DNA from: Baekduia soli
Lineage (GTDB): Bacteria; Actinomycetota; Thermoleophilia; Solirubrobacterales; Solirubrobacteraceae
Length of the DNA: 64,000 nt
Reading direction: 5' to 3'
Assembly: GCF_007970665.1 (NCBI RefSeq)
Contig: NZ_CP042430.1
Span: 2,976,001-3,040,000, forward strand
In this document: positions 41,412 through 50,137 of the stretch, piece by piece
Numbering within the stretch: the first letter of the stretch is position 1
Layout: every line of letters starts with the position of its first letter
Position numbers and translations under genes: made by a program
The notes under the pieces: generated by a model
Databases searched by the model: none
What the model saw: the letters and a program-made list of their open reading frames with translations, nothing else
Told to the model about the DNA's origin: nothing

Positions 41412-42813
41412 CAGGCCGCCGGCGGCGCTCGCGCACCACGCGGTGCGGTGGGGCGTCGCGGCGATCGTGGTGGCGCTGGCGCTGGCGCTCGGCGGCAGCG
41501 ACGGCGGCAGGGGCTCGGGAGGACCGCCGGCCAGCGGCGCCGCCGCGCTGGTGCCCGCCGACGTCCTGGTCTACGTCCACCTCTCGACCGACCCGGGGCG
41601 CCCGGCGACGCGCCGTGCCGCGGCGATGGCCGCGCGCTTCCCCAGCTGGCCGCGGCTGCGCGACTCCGTCGTGCGCCAGCTCGCCGCGCCGGACTGCCGG
41701 ACGGCCGCCGACGCGCTGAAGGGCGCCAACGAGGCCGCCCTGGCGCTCTTCTACATCGGCAAGGGGACCACGGCGAACTCGCTCGTGCTCGTCGACGCGG
41801 GCGGCGAACACGCCGACGGCTCCCAGCGCGGCTGCGGCGCGCTCAGCGTCGCCTACGTCGGGCACTTCCTGGCCATCGGGCAGCCCGAGAGCCTGTCGGT
41901 GGCCCAGGACCTCCAGCGCGGCCGCGGGACGTCGCTGGCGGCCGCGGCGGGGCCGCGCCGGGTCTTCGCCCGGCTGCCCGCCGACCGCGCGGCCGACGGC
42001 TGGGTCTCGGCCGACGGCGTGCGCCGGCTGCTGGCCCCGCAAGGCGGCCTGCTCGGGGTCGCCGGGGTGCTGCTCAACCAGCCGGGGCTGACGGGCGCCG
42101 GCTTCGCGCTCTCGGCCACCCGCGACGGGGCGCGGATCGTCGTGCGCTCGCTGCGCGACCCGGCGCAGGCCAGGAAGGCCGGCGCGGGCTTCCGGCCGTT
42201 CTCGCCGACGCTCCAGGACGCCGCCCCGGCCGGGGCGATGTCCTACCTGGGCGTCAGCAACCTCGCGCCCGCGCTGCGGCGGCTGCTGGCCGCCGCCGGC
42301 TCCGGCTCCAAGCAGCTCGCGCCGCTGGTGCAGGGCATCGACACCGACCTGCTCCGGCTCTTCGCGGGGGAGGCCGCGATCATCCTGACGCCGGCCACGC
42401 CCGCACCCGTCCTGACGCTGCTGGCCCGCACGCAGGACGAGGCCGCCACGCGCCGTGCGCTGGCGCGGCTGCCCGTCGCGCTGCGCCGCGCGTTCCGAAC
42501 CGCGGTCTTCGACGGCAAGGTCGCGGTGTCGACGAGCGCGGCGGGGATCCGCGCCGTCCAGGCGGGCGGCCCGCACCTGTCGGGCACCGACCAATGGTCA
42601 AAGTCGGTCGGAAATCACCCCCAATCGGTCTCCTCGCTACTCTTCCTGGACTTCAGCAGGCTGCTCCAGCTGGGCGAGCAGACGGGACTGGGCGACTCGA
42701 GCGCCTACCAGGCCGCCAAGTCCGACCTCGAGAAGGTCCGCTCCATCGGCGCGGACACGTCCGGCAACGACAGCGAATCGACCGCGGAGATCTCCCTCCT
42801 CATCACCCCATGA
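41386..42813 (+). CDS. DUF3352-like membrane-anchored protein
   Basis: A 475-residue protein with a single N-terminal hydrophobic segment (about residues 20-37, [16 protein letters not shown]) and a large extracytoplasmic domain. [20 protein letters not shown], followed by GEAAIILTP and [14 protein letters not shown]-like strands, resembles the lipoprotein at 1607-3178, so both probably belong to the DUF3352 group. Unlike that copy it has no lipobox Cys and is anchored by a helix. The start is GTG 41386, inside der. The stop overlaps the metK ATG (ATGA). Function unknown. Confidence 0.7.
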   Translation: MRASTPSASRPPAALAHHAVRWGVAAIVVALALALGGSDGGRGSGGPPASGAAALVPADVLVYVHLSTDPGRPATRRAAAMAARFPSWPRLRDSVVRQLAAPDCRTAADALKGANEAALALFYIGKGTTANSLVLVDAGGEHADGSQRGCGALSVAYVGHFLAIGQPESLSVAQDLQRGRGTSLAAAAGPRRVFARLPADRAADGWVSADGVRRLLAPQGGLLGVAGVLLNQPGLTGAGFALSATRDGARIVVRSLRDPAQARKAGAGFRPFSPTLQDAAPAGAMSYLGVSNLAPALRRLLAAAGSGSKQLAPLVQGIDTDLLRLFAGEAAIILTPATPAPVLTLLARTQDEAATRRALARLPVALRRAFRTAVFDGKVAVSTSAAGIRAVQAGGPHLSGTDQWSKSVGNHPQSVSSLLFLDFSRLLQLGEQTGLGDSSAYQAAKSDLEKVRSIGADTSGNDSESTAEISLLITP

Positions 42814-44039
42814 GCCAGTACGCCGACAACGAATACCTGTTCACCTCTGAGTCTGTGACCGAGGGCCATCCCGACAAGGTCGCCGATCAGATCTCCGATG
42901 GCGTCCTGGATGCCTGCCTGGCCGATGATCCCGGCTCGCGTGTGGCGTGCGAGACGTTGGTCAACACGGGGTTGGTGGTGGTCTCGGGCGAGATCACGAC
43001 CGAGACCTATGTCGACATCCAGGAGGTGGCCCGCGAGACGATCAGAAAGATCGGCTACGTCGACGCCGACCTGGGCTTCAGCGCGGACTCCGCGGCGGTG
43101 CTCAACGCGATCGACAAGCAGTCGCCCGACATCGCCCAGGGCGTCGACCAGGCCGATGAGGCGCGGTCGGAGGGCTCGACCGACGAGCTCGACATCGCCG
43201 GGGCGGGTGACCAGGGGATGATGTTCGGCTACGCCTCCAACGAGACGGCCAACCTCATGCCGGCGCCGATCACGTTGGCCCATCAGCTGGCCGAGCGCCT
43301 GGCGGCGGTGCGCAAGGACGGCACGCTGGACTACCTGCGCCCGGACGGCAAGACGCAGGTGTCGGTGCGCTACGTCGACGGCCGGCCGGTGGCGGTCGAG
43401 AAGCTGCTGATCTCCACCCAGCACGCCGAGCGCGCCACGCGCCGGCAGATCACCGACGACCTGTGGGAGCACGTCGTGCTGCCCGTGCTGCCGGCCGAGC
43501 TCTACGACGCCAACGCGCTGCGCAAGGAGTTCTTGGTCAACCCGACCGGGCGCTTCGTCATCGGCGGACCCGTCGGCGACGCCGGGCTGACCGGGCGCAA
43601 GATCATCGTCGACACCTACGGCGGCTTCGCCCGTCACGGCGGCGGGGCGTTCAGCGGCAAGGACCCGTCCAAGGTCGATCGCTCGGCCGCCTACGCGGCG
43701 CGCTGGGTGGCCAAGAACGTCGTGGCCGCCGGCCTGGCCGACCGCGCCGAGGTCCAGGTGGCCTACGCCATCGGCGTCGCGCACCCGGTCTCGGTGATGG
43801 TCGAGACGTTCGGCACCGAGAAGATCGGCCGCGGCCGGATCGCCGAGCTCGTCGACGCGCACTTCGACCTGCGTCCCGGCGCGTTCCGCGCCGCGCTGGA
43901 CCTGCACCGCCCGATCTACCAGAAGACCGCCGCCTACGGCCACTTCGGCCGTGACGACGACGACTTCACCTGGGAGCGGACCGACAAGGCCGCCGCCCTG
44001 GCCGAGGCCGCCGGCCTCACCGAGCCCGCCACGGCCTAG
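42810..44039 (+). CDS. metK: S-adenosylmethionine synthetase
   Basis: A 409-residue enzyme making S-adenosylmethionine from methionine and ATP. It begins [20 protein letters not shown] and contains [12 protein letters not shown], the [21 protein letters not shown] loop, [20 protein letters not shown] and the [11 protein letters not shown] end. The ATG overlaps the stop of the DUF3352-like gene, so there is no leader in which a SAM riboswitch could lie. The first 400 bases use somewhat more AT-rich codons than the rest. A strong hairpin follows the stop. Confidence 0.97.
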   Translation: MSQYADNEYLFTSESVTEGHPDKVADQISDGVLDACLADDPGSRVACETLVNTGLVVVSGEITTETYVDIQEVARETIRKIGYVDADLGFSADSAAVLNAIDKQSPDIAQGVDQADEARSEGSTDELDIAGAGDQGMMFGYASNETANLMPAPITLAHQLAERLAAVRKDGTLDYLRPDGKTQVSVRYVDGRPVAVEKLLISTQHAERATRRQITDDLWEHVVLPVLPAELYDANALRKEFLVNPTGRFVIGGPVGDAGLTGRKIIVDTYGGFARHGGGAFSGKDPSKVDRSAAYAARWVAKNVVAAGLADRAEVQVAYAIGVAHPVSVMVETFGTEKIGRGRIAELVDAHFDLRPGAFRAALDLHRPIYQKTAAYGHFGRDDDDFTWERTDKAAALAEAAGLTEPATA

Positions 44040-44049
44040 CTCCGCCCCC

Positions 44050-44082
44050 GGCGGGAGCGGATCGCTCAGATCCGCTCCCGCC
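44050..44082 (+). terminator. Strong terminator hairpin after metK
   Basis: GGCGGGAGCGGAT (44050-44062) and ATCCGCTCCCGCC (44070-44082) pair perfectly (13 bp) around a 7-base loop, 10 bases after the metK stop. Confidence 0.75.
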
Positions 44083-44204
44083 AGGTGACCGCCGCCTGCG
44101 CTGCGACCGCAGGGCCTGCAGCTCGGCCGCGCTCAGCACGGTGACCACGACGGGCGCCCGCGCCGCCCCGGCTCGCGCCGCCGCCAGGGTCCGCTCCGCT
44201 ACCA

Positions 44205-44446
44205 GCACGAGCGCAGGCATGCCCGCATGGCCAAACGGCGCGGCCGGGTCAGGAGGGCCTCGTCGACTTCGACGCGGTCCTGCGCGGGCGCGCGAGGAGG
44301 GCATCGAGCGGTGCCGCCGACGAGGCCCCGGGGGCCCGGACGCGGTGCTCGCGGCACACGGCGACGTGGTGGAGATCGTGCACCGCCTGACGCCGATCGG
44401 CGTGGCGATGGCCGCCGCCGACGCGGTCGACCCCTACAAGGGCTGA
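44205..44446 (+). pseudogene. rtcB: 3' remnant of an RtcB-type RNA ligase gene
   Basis: The last 35 codons (44342-44446) read DAVLAAHGDVVEIVHRLTP then IGVAMAAADAVDPYKG, which resembles the C terminus of RtcB 3'-phosphate RNA ligases. Upstream, family-like pieces appear in other frames: ADEAPGA just before, and VDFDAVLRGR and ARMAKRRG farther up. Several frame changes would be needed to join them, and the catalytic domain (some 350 residues) is absent. It is therefore a decayed end rather than a gene with one error. The stretch 44083-44204 before it contains nothing I recognise. Confidence 0.5.
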
Positions 44447-44916
44447 GGCGAGCTCGCCGTGCGGTCGTGCGCGCGGCGGGCGCGGTCCACGGCCGCCACG
44501 ACGTCGCCCGGGCTGGCGATGCCGCGGAAGGTGAAGTCCGAGTCGTCGGTGCCGGCCGTGTCGAAGTCGACCTTGCCCACGCGCAGGACGCGGTCGACGA
44601 GCGACTGGTCGGTGTTGACGTTCTGGATGCGGTCGACGCTGGTCTGCTGCACGTGCTTGGACAGGATGCCCGTGCGGATGTGCAGACGCTCGGTGCTGAT
44701 GATGAACGTCGTCGCCATCCGCATGACGAAGCCGACGAGGACGACGACCGCCATGACCACGACGAAGGCCACGATGCCGATCGCGGTCGAGACGGCGAAC
44801 AGCAGGATCGCCCCCACGACCACGGCGAGGACCAGGCCCTTGAGGTAGAAGCTCAGCACGCCGCGCCACGACGGGTGGCCCTCGAAGACGATCTGCTCGC
44901 CGGGGTGCAGGTCCAT
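44434..44916 (-). CDS. Bacterial PH-domain membrane protein
   Basis: A 160-residue protein. HPGEQIVFEGHPSWRGVLSFYL precedes two adjacent hydrophobic helices (about residues 20-65), and then comes a bacterial PH-like (DUF304) domain: FIISTERLHIRTGILSKHVQQTSVDRIQNVNTDQSL, of which the TERLHIRTG and VDRIQNV parts are diagnostic. Such proteins are membrane-bound; the function is unknown. It is convergent with the rtcB remnant and divergent from priA. A -10 box lies 9 bases before the ATG. Confidence 0.85.
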   Translation of the reverse strand: MDLHPGEQIVFEGHPSWRGVLSFYLKGLVLAVVVGAILLFAVSTAIGIVAFVVVMAVVVLVGFVMRMATTFIISTERLHIRTGILSKHVQQTSVDRIQNVNTDQSLVDRVLRVGKVDFDTAGTDDSDFTFRGIASPGDVVAAVDRARRAHDRTASSPQPL

Positions 44917-44925
44917 GATCGGCCC

Positions 44926-44931
44926 AGCCTA
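44926..44931 (-). promoter_or_regulatory. -10 box for the PH-domain protein
   Basis: On the minus strand TAGGCT lies 9 bases before the ATG at 44916. Confidence 0.45.
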
Positions 44932-44973
44932 ACCCGGACCGTCGCGCTCCGACAGGGCCGCCCGGCCGCGGCC

Positions 44974-44979
44974 TATGCT
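44974..44979 (+). promoter_or_regulatory. -10 box for priA
   Basis: TATGCT ends 8 bases before the GTG at 44988. Confidence 0.5.
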
Positions 44980-44987
44980 CGGGGAGC

Positions 44988-47078
44988 GTGTCGCACATCG
45001 TCCAGGTCGAGCCGCTCACGACGGCCCGCGCGCTGCGCGGGCCGTTCGACTACGTGCGCCCCGACGGCACCGACGTCGGCTCGCTCCTGGAGGTCCCGTT
45101 CGGGCGCCAGCGGCTCACCGCGGTCGTCACCGGCGTCGTCGATCACTCCGAGCACCGGCTGGCCGCGCCGCTGCGCGTGCTGCCCGACGCGCTGCCCGCC
45201 GACCTCGTCGACCTCGGGCTGTGGCTGGCGCGGGAGTACGCCTCGACGCCGGCCCGGGCGCTGTCGCTGCTGCTGCCGCCCCGGGGCGCGCGCGAGCGGG
45301 TGCAGCTGTGGGCGCACCGGACCCCCGACGGCGACGCCGCCATCCAGGCCGAGGCCCATCTGGGGGCCACCGAGCTGCGCCTGACGGGCAAGCAGGGCGC
45401 GCTGCTGCAGGCGCTGCCGCGGTTCGCGGGCCCCGACCTCGGCGCGCTGCGCCGCCTGGAGGCCCGCGGCCTGGTCGAGATCGGGCCGCGCGGCCGGCGC
45501 CGCGCGCCGCAGCACACCGCGGTCGGTATCCGCCGGCCCCAGCCCGGCCTGACCGCCGACCAGCAGGACGCGCTGGACGCCATCCTGGCCACCGCCGCGA
45601 CCGACCGGCCCGAGCGCCTGCTGCTGCACGGCGTGACCGGGTCGGGCAAGACCGAGGTCTACCTGCGCGCGGCGGCCGCGACCCTCGAGCGCGGACGGGC
45701 GGTGCTCATCCTCGTGCCCGAGATCGGGCTGACGCCGCAGATGATCGACCGCTTCGTCGGGCGCTTCGGCGACACGGTGGCCGTCCTGCACTCCAAGCTC
45801 GGCGCCGGCGAGCGCTACGACGAGTGGCGCCGGCTGCGGTCGGGCGCCGCGCGGGTGTGCGTGGGGCCGCGCAGCGCGGTGTTCGCGCCGATGGACCGGC
45901 TCGGCCTCGTCGTCGTCGACGAGGAGCACGACGGCTCCTACAAGAACGAGGGCGACCCTCGTTACGACGCCCGCCTCGTCGCCGAGAAGCGCGCGCTGCA
46001 GCACGGCGCGGTCCTCGTGTGCGGCAGCGCGACGCCGCGCCCGGAGTCCGTGCACGCCCTGCGGCGCGTCCGGCTGCCGCGGCGGGTGGACGGGTCGTCG
46101 ATGCCGGCGGTCGAGATCGTCGACCTGCGCCACGCGCCGGGCGCCGTGCACCCCCGGACGCACGAGGCGCTCGTGGACGCGCGCAAGGCCATCGTGCTGC
46201 TCAACCGCCGCGGCTGGTCGAACTTCCTGACGTGCCGGTCCTGCGGCCGGGTGTGGGAGTGCCCGCAGTGCGACGTCGCGCTGGTCCTGCACCGCTCGCA
46301 GGACCGCGTGGCCTGCCACCACTGCGGCCACGCCGAGGCGGTGCCCGGCACCTGCCCGGACTGCGGGTCGATCTCCATCGCCCGCCACGGCGCGGGGACC
46401 GAGCGCCTGGAGCACGACCTGGCGGCGCTCGGGCGGCCCGTGCTGCGCCTGGACGCCGACGTGCGCCACGCCGGGCCGGTGCTCGCCGCGTTCGAGCGGG
46501 CCGACTCGGCGATCCTCGTCGGCACCCAGGTCGTCGCCAAGGGCCACGACTTCCCCGACGTCGACCTCGGCGTCGTCCTCGACGCCGACGCGACGCTGCG
46601 CTTCCCCGACTTCCGCGCCGAGGAGCGCACGTTCGCCCTGGTGACCCAGCTCGCCGGCCGCGCGGGCCGCGGCAACGCGGGCGCGCGGGTGCTCGTGCAG
46701 ACCATCGACCCGACCGCGCCGGCGATCGCCTTCGCCGCCCGCCACGACAGCGACGGCTTCCTGCGCGGCGAGCTCGAGCGCCGCGAGGCGCTGCGCTATC
46801 CGCCGTTCTCGACGCTCATCCGGATCGTCTGCTCGTCGGAGTCCACGGGCGTGGCGCACGCGGCGGCGACGGCGATCCACGCGCGGCTGCCGGGTGCGCT
46901 GGGTCCGGCGCCGCTGTTCCGCCTGCGCGGGCGCGAGCGCAGCCAGGTCGTCCTGAAGGGCCCGGTGGGCCCGGGCCGCCGCGCGGCGGTGGAGCAGGCC
47001 GACGCCGCGGTGCGCGAGGTCAGCGCCGACAAGGCCTACAAGGCCGCGGCGTTCAGCGTGGACGTGGACGCGCAGTGA
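44988..47078 (+). CDS. priA: Primosomal protein N' (PriA helicase)
   Basis: A 696-residue replication-restart helicase. An N-terminal DNA-binding region (ALRGPFDYVRPD) precedes the helicase core with Walker A GVTGSGKTEVY, the LVPEIGLTPQM motif, VGPRSAVFAPM, DEEHDGSYKNE (Walker B) and LAGRAGRGNAG. The zinc region has four Cys pairs (CRSCGRVWECPQC and CHHCGHAEAVPGTCPDC). Many actinobacterial PriA proteins, such as those of mycobacteria, have lost the ATPase motifs; this copy keeps them. The start is GTG 44988 with a -10 box. About 130 bases without a gene precede def. Confidence 0.95.
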   Translation: MSHIVQVEPLTTARALRGPFDYVRPDGTDVGSLLEVPFGRQRLTAVVTGVVDHSEHRLAAPLRVLPDALPADLVDLGLWLAREYASTPARALSLLLPPRGARERVQLWAHRTPDGDAAIQAEAHLGATELRLTGKQGALLQALPRFAGPDLGALRRLEARGLVEIGPRGRRRAPQHTAVGIRRPQPGLTADQQDALDAILATAATDRPERLLLHGVTGSGKTEVYLRAAAATLERGRAVLILVPEIGLTPQMIDRFVGRFGDTVAVLHSKLGAGERYDEWRRLRSGAARVCVGPRSAVFAPMDRLGLVVVDEEHDGSYKNEGDPRYDARLVAEKRALQHGAVLVCGSATPRPESVHALRRVRLPRRVDGSSMPAVEIVDLRHAPGAVHPRTHEALVDARKAIVLLNRRGWSNFLTCRSCGRVWECPQCDVALVLHRSQDRVACHHCGHAEAVPGTCPDCGSISIARHGAGTERLEHDLAALGRPVLRLDADVRHAGPVLAAFERADSAILVGTQVVAKGHDFPDVDLGVVLDADATLRFPDFRAEERTFALVTQLAGRAGRGNAGARVLVQTIDPTAPAIAFAARHDSDGFLRGELERREALRYPPFSTLIRIVCSSESTGVAHAAATAIHARLPGALGPAPLFRLRGRERSQVVLKGPVGPGRRAAVEQADAAVREVSADKAYKAAAFSVDVDAQ

Positions 47079-47194
47079 CGAACCGCCCGGACGTCGAGCA
47101 CTCCCCCTCCGCGTCCTCGATCGGGAACACCCCCCAAGCCTCGCGCCACACCCGTCACGCGGGGCGCACGCGGTGACCCCGGACCGCGCCGAAG

Positions 47195-47200
47195 TACCAT
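47195..47200 (+). promoter_or_regulatory. -10 box for def-fmt
   Basis: TACCAT ends 7 bases before the GTG at 47208. Confidence 0.5.
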
Positions 47201-47207
47201 CCGACCC

Positions 47208-47801
47208 GTGGCCGAGCACCACGAAGACCTCGACGAGGCCCCCGAGCCTCCGATCCTCGATCCCGAGACGCTGGCCCGCCGGCGCGCGGCGCTGGCGCAC
47301 GTGCGCAAGTTCGGCGATCCCGTGCTGCGGGCCCGGGCGCGCGAGGTCGACCGCTTCGACGAGGACCTGCGCACCGAGATCGCCCGCATGGGTCTGCTCA
47401 TGCACGACGCCTACGGGATCGGGCTCGCCGCGACCCAGGTCGGGATCCTGCACCGCGTCCTCGTCTACCGCGTCGAGGGCGACAGCCCGGTCAACGCCCT
47501 GGTCAACCCGGTCGTCGAGTGGTCCAGCAAGGAGCAGGAGTGGGCCGAGGAGGGCTGCCTGAGCCTGCCGGCCGTCCACGTCGACGTCGAGCGCCCGGTC
47601 CACGTCCGGGTCCGGGCCCAGGACGAGCAGGGCGAGGCCATCCTCGTCGAGGCCAGCGGCCTGGAGGCCCGGGTCATCCAGCACGAGCTCGACCACCTCG
47701 ACGGCGTGCTCATCCTCGACCGCACCCCGCGCGACCAGCGCAAGGAGGGCATGCGCGCGCTGCGCGCCGCCCTCGACACGGCCGCCGACGCGGCTTCGTG
47801 A
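47208..47801 (+). CDS. def: Peptide deformylase
   Basis: A 197-residue metalloenzyme that removes formyl groups from nascent proteins. The three conserved motifs are GIGLAATQVGI, EEGCLSLP (metal-binding Cys) and the HExxH motif as QHELDHLDGVL. A charged N-terminal extension of about 35 residues (HEDLDEAPEPPILD) precedes the usual start RKFGDPVLR-like segment. The start is GTG 47208. It overlaps fmt by GTGA; the two enzymes act at opposite ends of the formylation cycle. Confidence 0.95.
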   Translation: MAEHHEDLDEAPEPPILDPETLARRRAALAHVRKFGDPVLRARAREVDRFDEDLRTEIARMGLLMHDAYGIGLAATQVGILHRVLVYRVEGDSPVNALVNPVVEWSSKEQEWAEEGCLSLPAVHVDVERPVHVRVRAQDEQGEAILVEASGLEARVIQHELDHLDGVLILDRTPRDQRKEGMRALRAALDTAADAAS

Positions 47802-48646
47802 CCGCGGTCGTCTACCTCGGCACCTCGGACTTCGCGGCCGCCGTCCTGCGCGGCCTGGCCGCCGGCCCGCACCGCCCCGCGCTCGTGGTCACGCGGCCCG
47901 ACGCCCGCCAGGGCCGCGGCCGCCGCGTCGCGCCGCCGCCCGTCGCGGTCGCCGCCCGCGAGCTGGGCATCGCCGTCGACCAGCCGGCGTCCGTCAACGA
48001 TCCGGAGGCCGTCGCCCGGATCGCGCAGGCCGGCGACGGCGACGGCGTGGCCGTCGTGCTCTGCGCGTTCGGCGCGCTGGTCAAGGAGCCGCTGCTCACC
48101 GACCACGACATCCTCAACGTCCACCCGTCGCTGCTGCCGCGCTGGCGGGGCGCCGCTCCCGTCGAGCGCGCGATCATGGCCGGTGACACGGAGACCGGCG
48201 TGTCGATCATGCGCCTGGTAGCGGCCCTGGACGCGGGTCCCGTGTACGCCACGGGGGTCGTGCCGATCGGCCCGCAGGACGACTACGGGACGGTGGCCGC
48301 GCGCCTGCAGGAGGCCTCCATCGCCCTGCTGACCGACGTGCTGGACCATCCGCGCGAGCCCGTGCCCCAGCCCGAGGACGGCGTGACCTACGCCGAGAAG
48401 CTCAGCGCCCGGGACCGCACGCTGGACCTCACGCGCCCCGCGGAGGAGAACGCCCGCATCGTGCGGGCCCTGCACTCGCACATCGGGGCGCGCATCGCGC
48501 TGCCCGACGGCAGCTTCCTCGGCGTCCACGAGGCCCGGACCGGCGAGGACGGGACGCTGGAGCTCGTGACGGTCCAGCCGGCCGGCGGCCGGCCCATGGC
48601 CTACGCCGACTACCTGCGCGGCCACCCGCCCGCCGGCGCGGGCTGA
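47798..48646 (+). CDS. fmt: Methionyl-tRNA formyltransferase
   Basis: A 282-residue enzyme that formylates initiator Met-tRNA with 10-formyltetrahydrofolate. It begins VVYLGTSDFAAAVLRGL and has the catalytic segment LNVHPSLLPRWRGAAPVERAI, followed by MAGDTETGVSIMRLVAALDAG with the usual catalytic Asp. The C-terminal OB-like domain is short (RIALPDGSFLGVHEA), so the protein is slightly smaller than the usual 310 residues. The start is GTG 47798 in the def stop. Confidence 0.94.
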   Translation: MTAVVYLGTSDFAAAVLRGLAAGPHRPALVVTRPDARQGRGRRVAPPPVAVAARELGIAVDQPASVNDPEAVARIAQAGDGDGVAVVLCAFGALVKEPLLTDHDILNVHPSLLPRWRGAAPVERAIMAGDTETGVSIMRLVAALDAGPVYATGVVPIGPQDDYGTVAARLQEASIALLTDVLDHPREPVPQPEDGVTYAEKLSARDRTLDLTRPAEENARIVRALHSHIGARIALPDGSFLGVHEARTGEDGTLELVTVQPAGGRPMAYADYLRGHPPAGAG

Positions 48647-48692
48647 TCGTCCGGACCCCGGCGCATCGCGCGGCGCCACGCCTCCGAGCCCC

Positions 48693-48698
48693 TACTCT
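48693..48698 (+). promoter_or_regulatory. -10 box for rsmB, which decides its start
   Basis: TACTCT lies 4 bases before GTG 48703 and 7 bases before GTG 48706. The second spacing fits the pattern of the other genes, so GTG 48706 is favoured. Confidence 0.45.
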
Positions 48699-48705
48699 GG
48701 GGGTG

Positions 48706-49887
48706 GTGCCCGCCAGTCCCGCACGCCGAGCTGCCATGGAGGTCGTGCGGCGCGCCATCGAGCAGGGCGCCTACGCCGACCGCGCCCTGCACGGCGCCTC
48801 CGCCGGCCTGGACGCCCGCGACCGCGCGCTCGCCAAGCGCCTGGCCTTCGGCACCGTGCAGCGCCGCGGCACCCTGGACTGGGTCATCGACCGCCACGTC
48901 CAGCGCCGCCTGGACCCGGAGGTGCGCGCCGCCCTGCAGCTCGGCCTCTACCAGCTGCTCTACACGGAGATCCCGCGCCACGCCGCCGTGGCCGAGAGCG
49001 TCGAGCTGGCCAAGCCCAACCCCGGCGCCAAGCTCGTCAACGCCGTGCTGCGCAAGGTCCTGCGCGAGGGCGCCGCGCTCCCCGGCGACGACAACCCCAA
49101 GGACGCGGCCGTCCACCACGCCCATCCCGAGTGGCTTGTGCTGCTGTGGTGGGACTGGCTCGGTGCGGACGAGACGCGCGCGCTGCTGGCCGCCGACAAC
49201 GAGCCCGCCGAGCTGGCGCTGCGCATCAACCCGCTGGCCGGCGTCGAGGTCGACCTGCCCGGCCGCCGCGAGGACGACGCCCTGGTCGTGCAGGGCCCGA
49301 TCGACGTCCTGGCCCACCCGCTGTACCGGGCCGGGGCGATCACCCCGCAGTCGCGCGCCTCGCAGCGCGTCGCCCGGATCCTCGACCCCCAGCCCGGCGA
49401 GCGCATCCTCGACCTCTGCGCCGCGCCCGGCGGCAAGACGACCCACCTGGCCGCGCTCATGGGCGACCGGGGCGAGATCGTCGCCGTCGAGCGCCACGCG
49501 CGCCGCGCCGAGGCACTGCGCGTCCAGGCGCAGCGCATGCACGCCACGAGCGTGAAGATCCACGTGGCCGACGCCCGCGAGGTGACGCCGCAGGCGCTCG
49601 GCGGCACGTTCGACCGCGTCCTGGTCGATCCCCCGTGCAGCGGCCTGGGCACCCTGAGCTCGCACCCCGACCTGCGCTGGCGCGCCTCGCCGGAGGGCAT
49701 CGAGCAGCTGCGCGCCGAGCAGGAGGACATCGTCGCCGCGGCCCGCGGCGCGCTGGCCCCGGGCGGGCGCCTCGTCTTCTCGACGTGCACGCTCTCGCCG
49801 CGCGAGGAGATCGTCGGGGGCGTGGCGGTGCGCACCCTCCCGCATCGAGACGGGACCGACGGCTTCTATATTGCCGTCGATGGCTGA
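48706..49887 (+). CDS. rsmB: 16S rRNA m5C967 methyltransferase RsmB (Sun family)
   Basis: A 393-residue enzyme. It has an N-terminal NusB-like domain (ARRAAMEVVRRAIEQGAYAD through LQLGLYQLLYTEIPRHAAV) and a C-terminal SAM domain with LDLCAAPGGKTTHLAALM, VDPPCSGLGTLSSHPDLRW (the catalytic Cys region) and LVFSTCTLSPREE (second Cys). This is the standard RsmB architecture. The C terminus overlaps the zinc-ribbon gene by 8 bases. It sits between fmt and rpe, as in many bacteria (fmt-rsmB neighbourhood). Confidence 0.94.
   Translation: MPASPARRAAMEVVRRAIEQGAYADRALHGASAGLDARDRALAKRLAFGTVQRRGTLDWVIDRHVQRRLDPEVRAALQLGLYQLLYTEIPRHAAVAESVELAKPNPGAKLVNAVLRKVLREGAALPGDDNPKDAAVHHAHPEWLVLLWWDWLGADETRALLAADNEPAELALRINPLAGVEVDLPGRREDDALVVQGPIDVLAHPLYRAGAITPQSRASQRVARILDPQPGERILDLCAAPGGKTTHLAALMGDRGEIVAVERHARRAEALRVQAQRMHATSVKIHVADAREVTPQALGGTFDRVLVDPPCSGLGTLSSHPDLRWRASPEGIEQLRAEQEDIVAAARGALAPGGRLVFSTCTLSPREEIVGGVAVRTLPHRDGTDGFYIAVDG
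49867..49872 (+). promoter_or_regulatory. -10 box for the zinc-ribbon gene
   Basis: TATATT, the best match to TATAAT in this window, ends 7 bases before the ATG at 49880. It lies within the end of rsmB. Confidence 0.5.
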
Positions 49888-50137
49888 CCGCGGCGGGGGA
49901 GACAGGAAGGGCCTGAGCGAGCCCCGTCCGCTCGGCCTCACGTGCCCCGGCTGCGGCGAGCCCTGGCTGCGCCCGAGCACCCTGCCGGGGCGCTACCGCT
50001 GCGTGAACTGCCTGCACCGCTTCGAGCTGCGCTCCGTGTGCCCCGACTGCGGCGAGCACTCGACGATCGTCCGCATGTCCTCGACGGCGACGACGGTCTG
50101 CAACCACTGCGGCGGCTCGATGCTCGTGGAGGTCTGA
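49880..50137 (+). CDS. Double zinc-ribbon protein
   Basis: An 85-residue protein with four CxxC pairs: CPGC, CVNC, CPDC and CNHC, forming two zinc ribbons after a short basic N terminus. The ATG at 49880 is preferred over the TTG at 49871 because of the -10 box. The stop overlaps the rpe ATG by one base. Similar small ribbons bind nucleic acid or protein, but I cannot assign a role. Confidence 0.75.
   Translation: MADRGGGDRKGLSEPRPLGLTCPGCGEPWLRPSTLPGRYRCVNCLHRFELRSVCPDCGEHSTIVRMSSTATTVCNHCGGSMLVEV

Noticed and set aside
42780-42812. SAM riboswitch before metK
   Set aside because: metK overlaps the preceding gene by four bases, so there is no untranslated leader.
44017-44304. Minus-strand 95-codon frame after metK
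   Set aside because: It covers the metK terminator hairpin and has no recognisable domain.
44973-47696. Minus-strand frame of 907 codons opposite priA and def
   Set aside because: Shadow of priA and def with no domain-like sequence.
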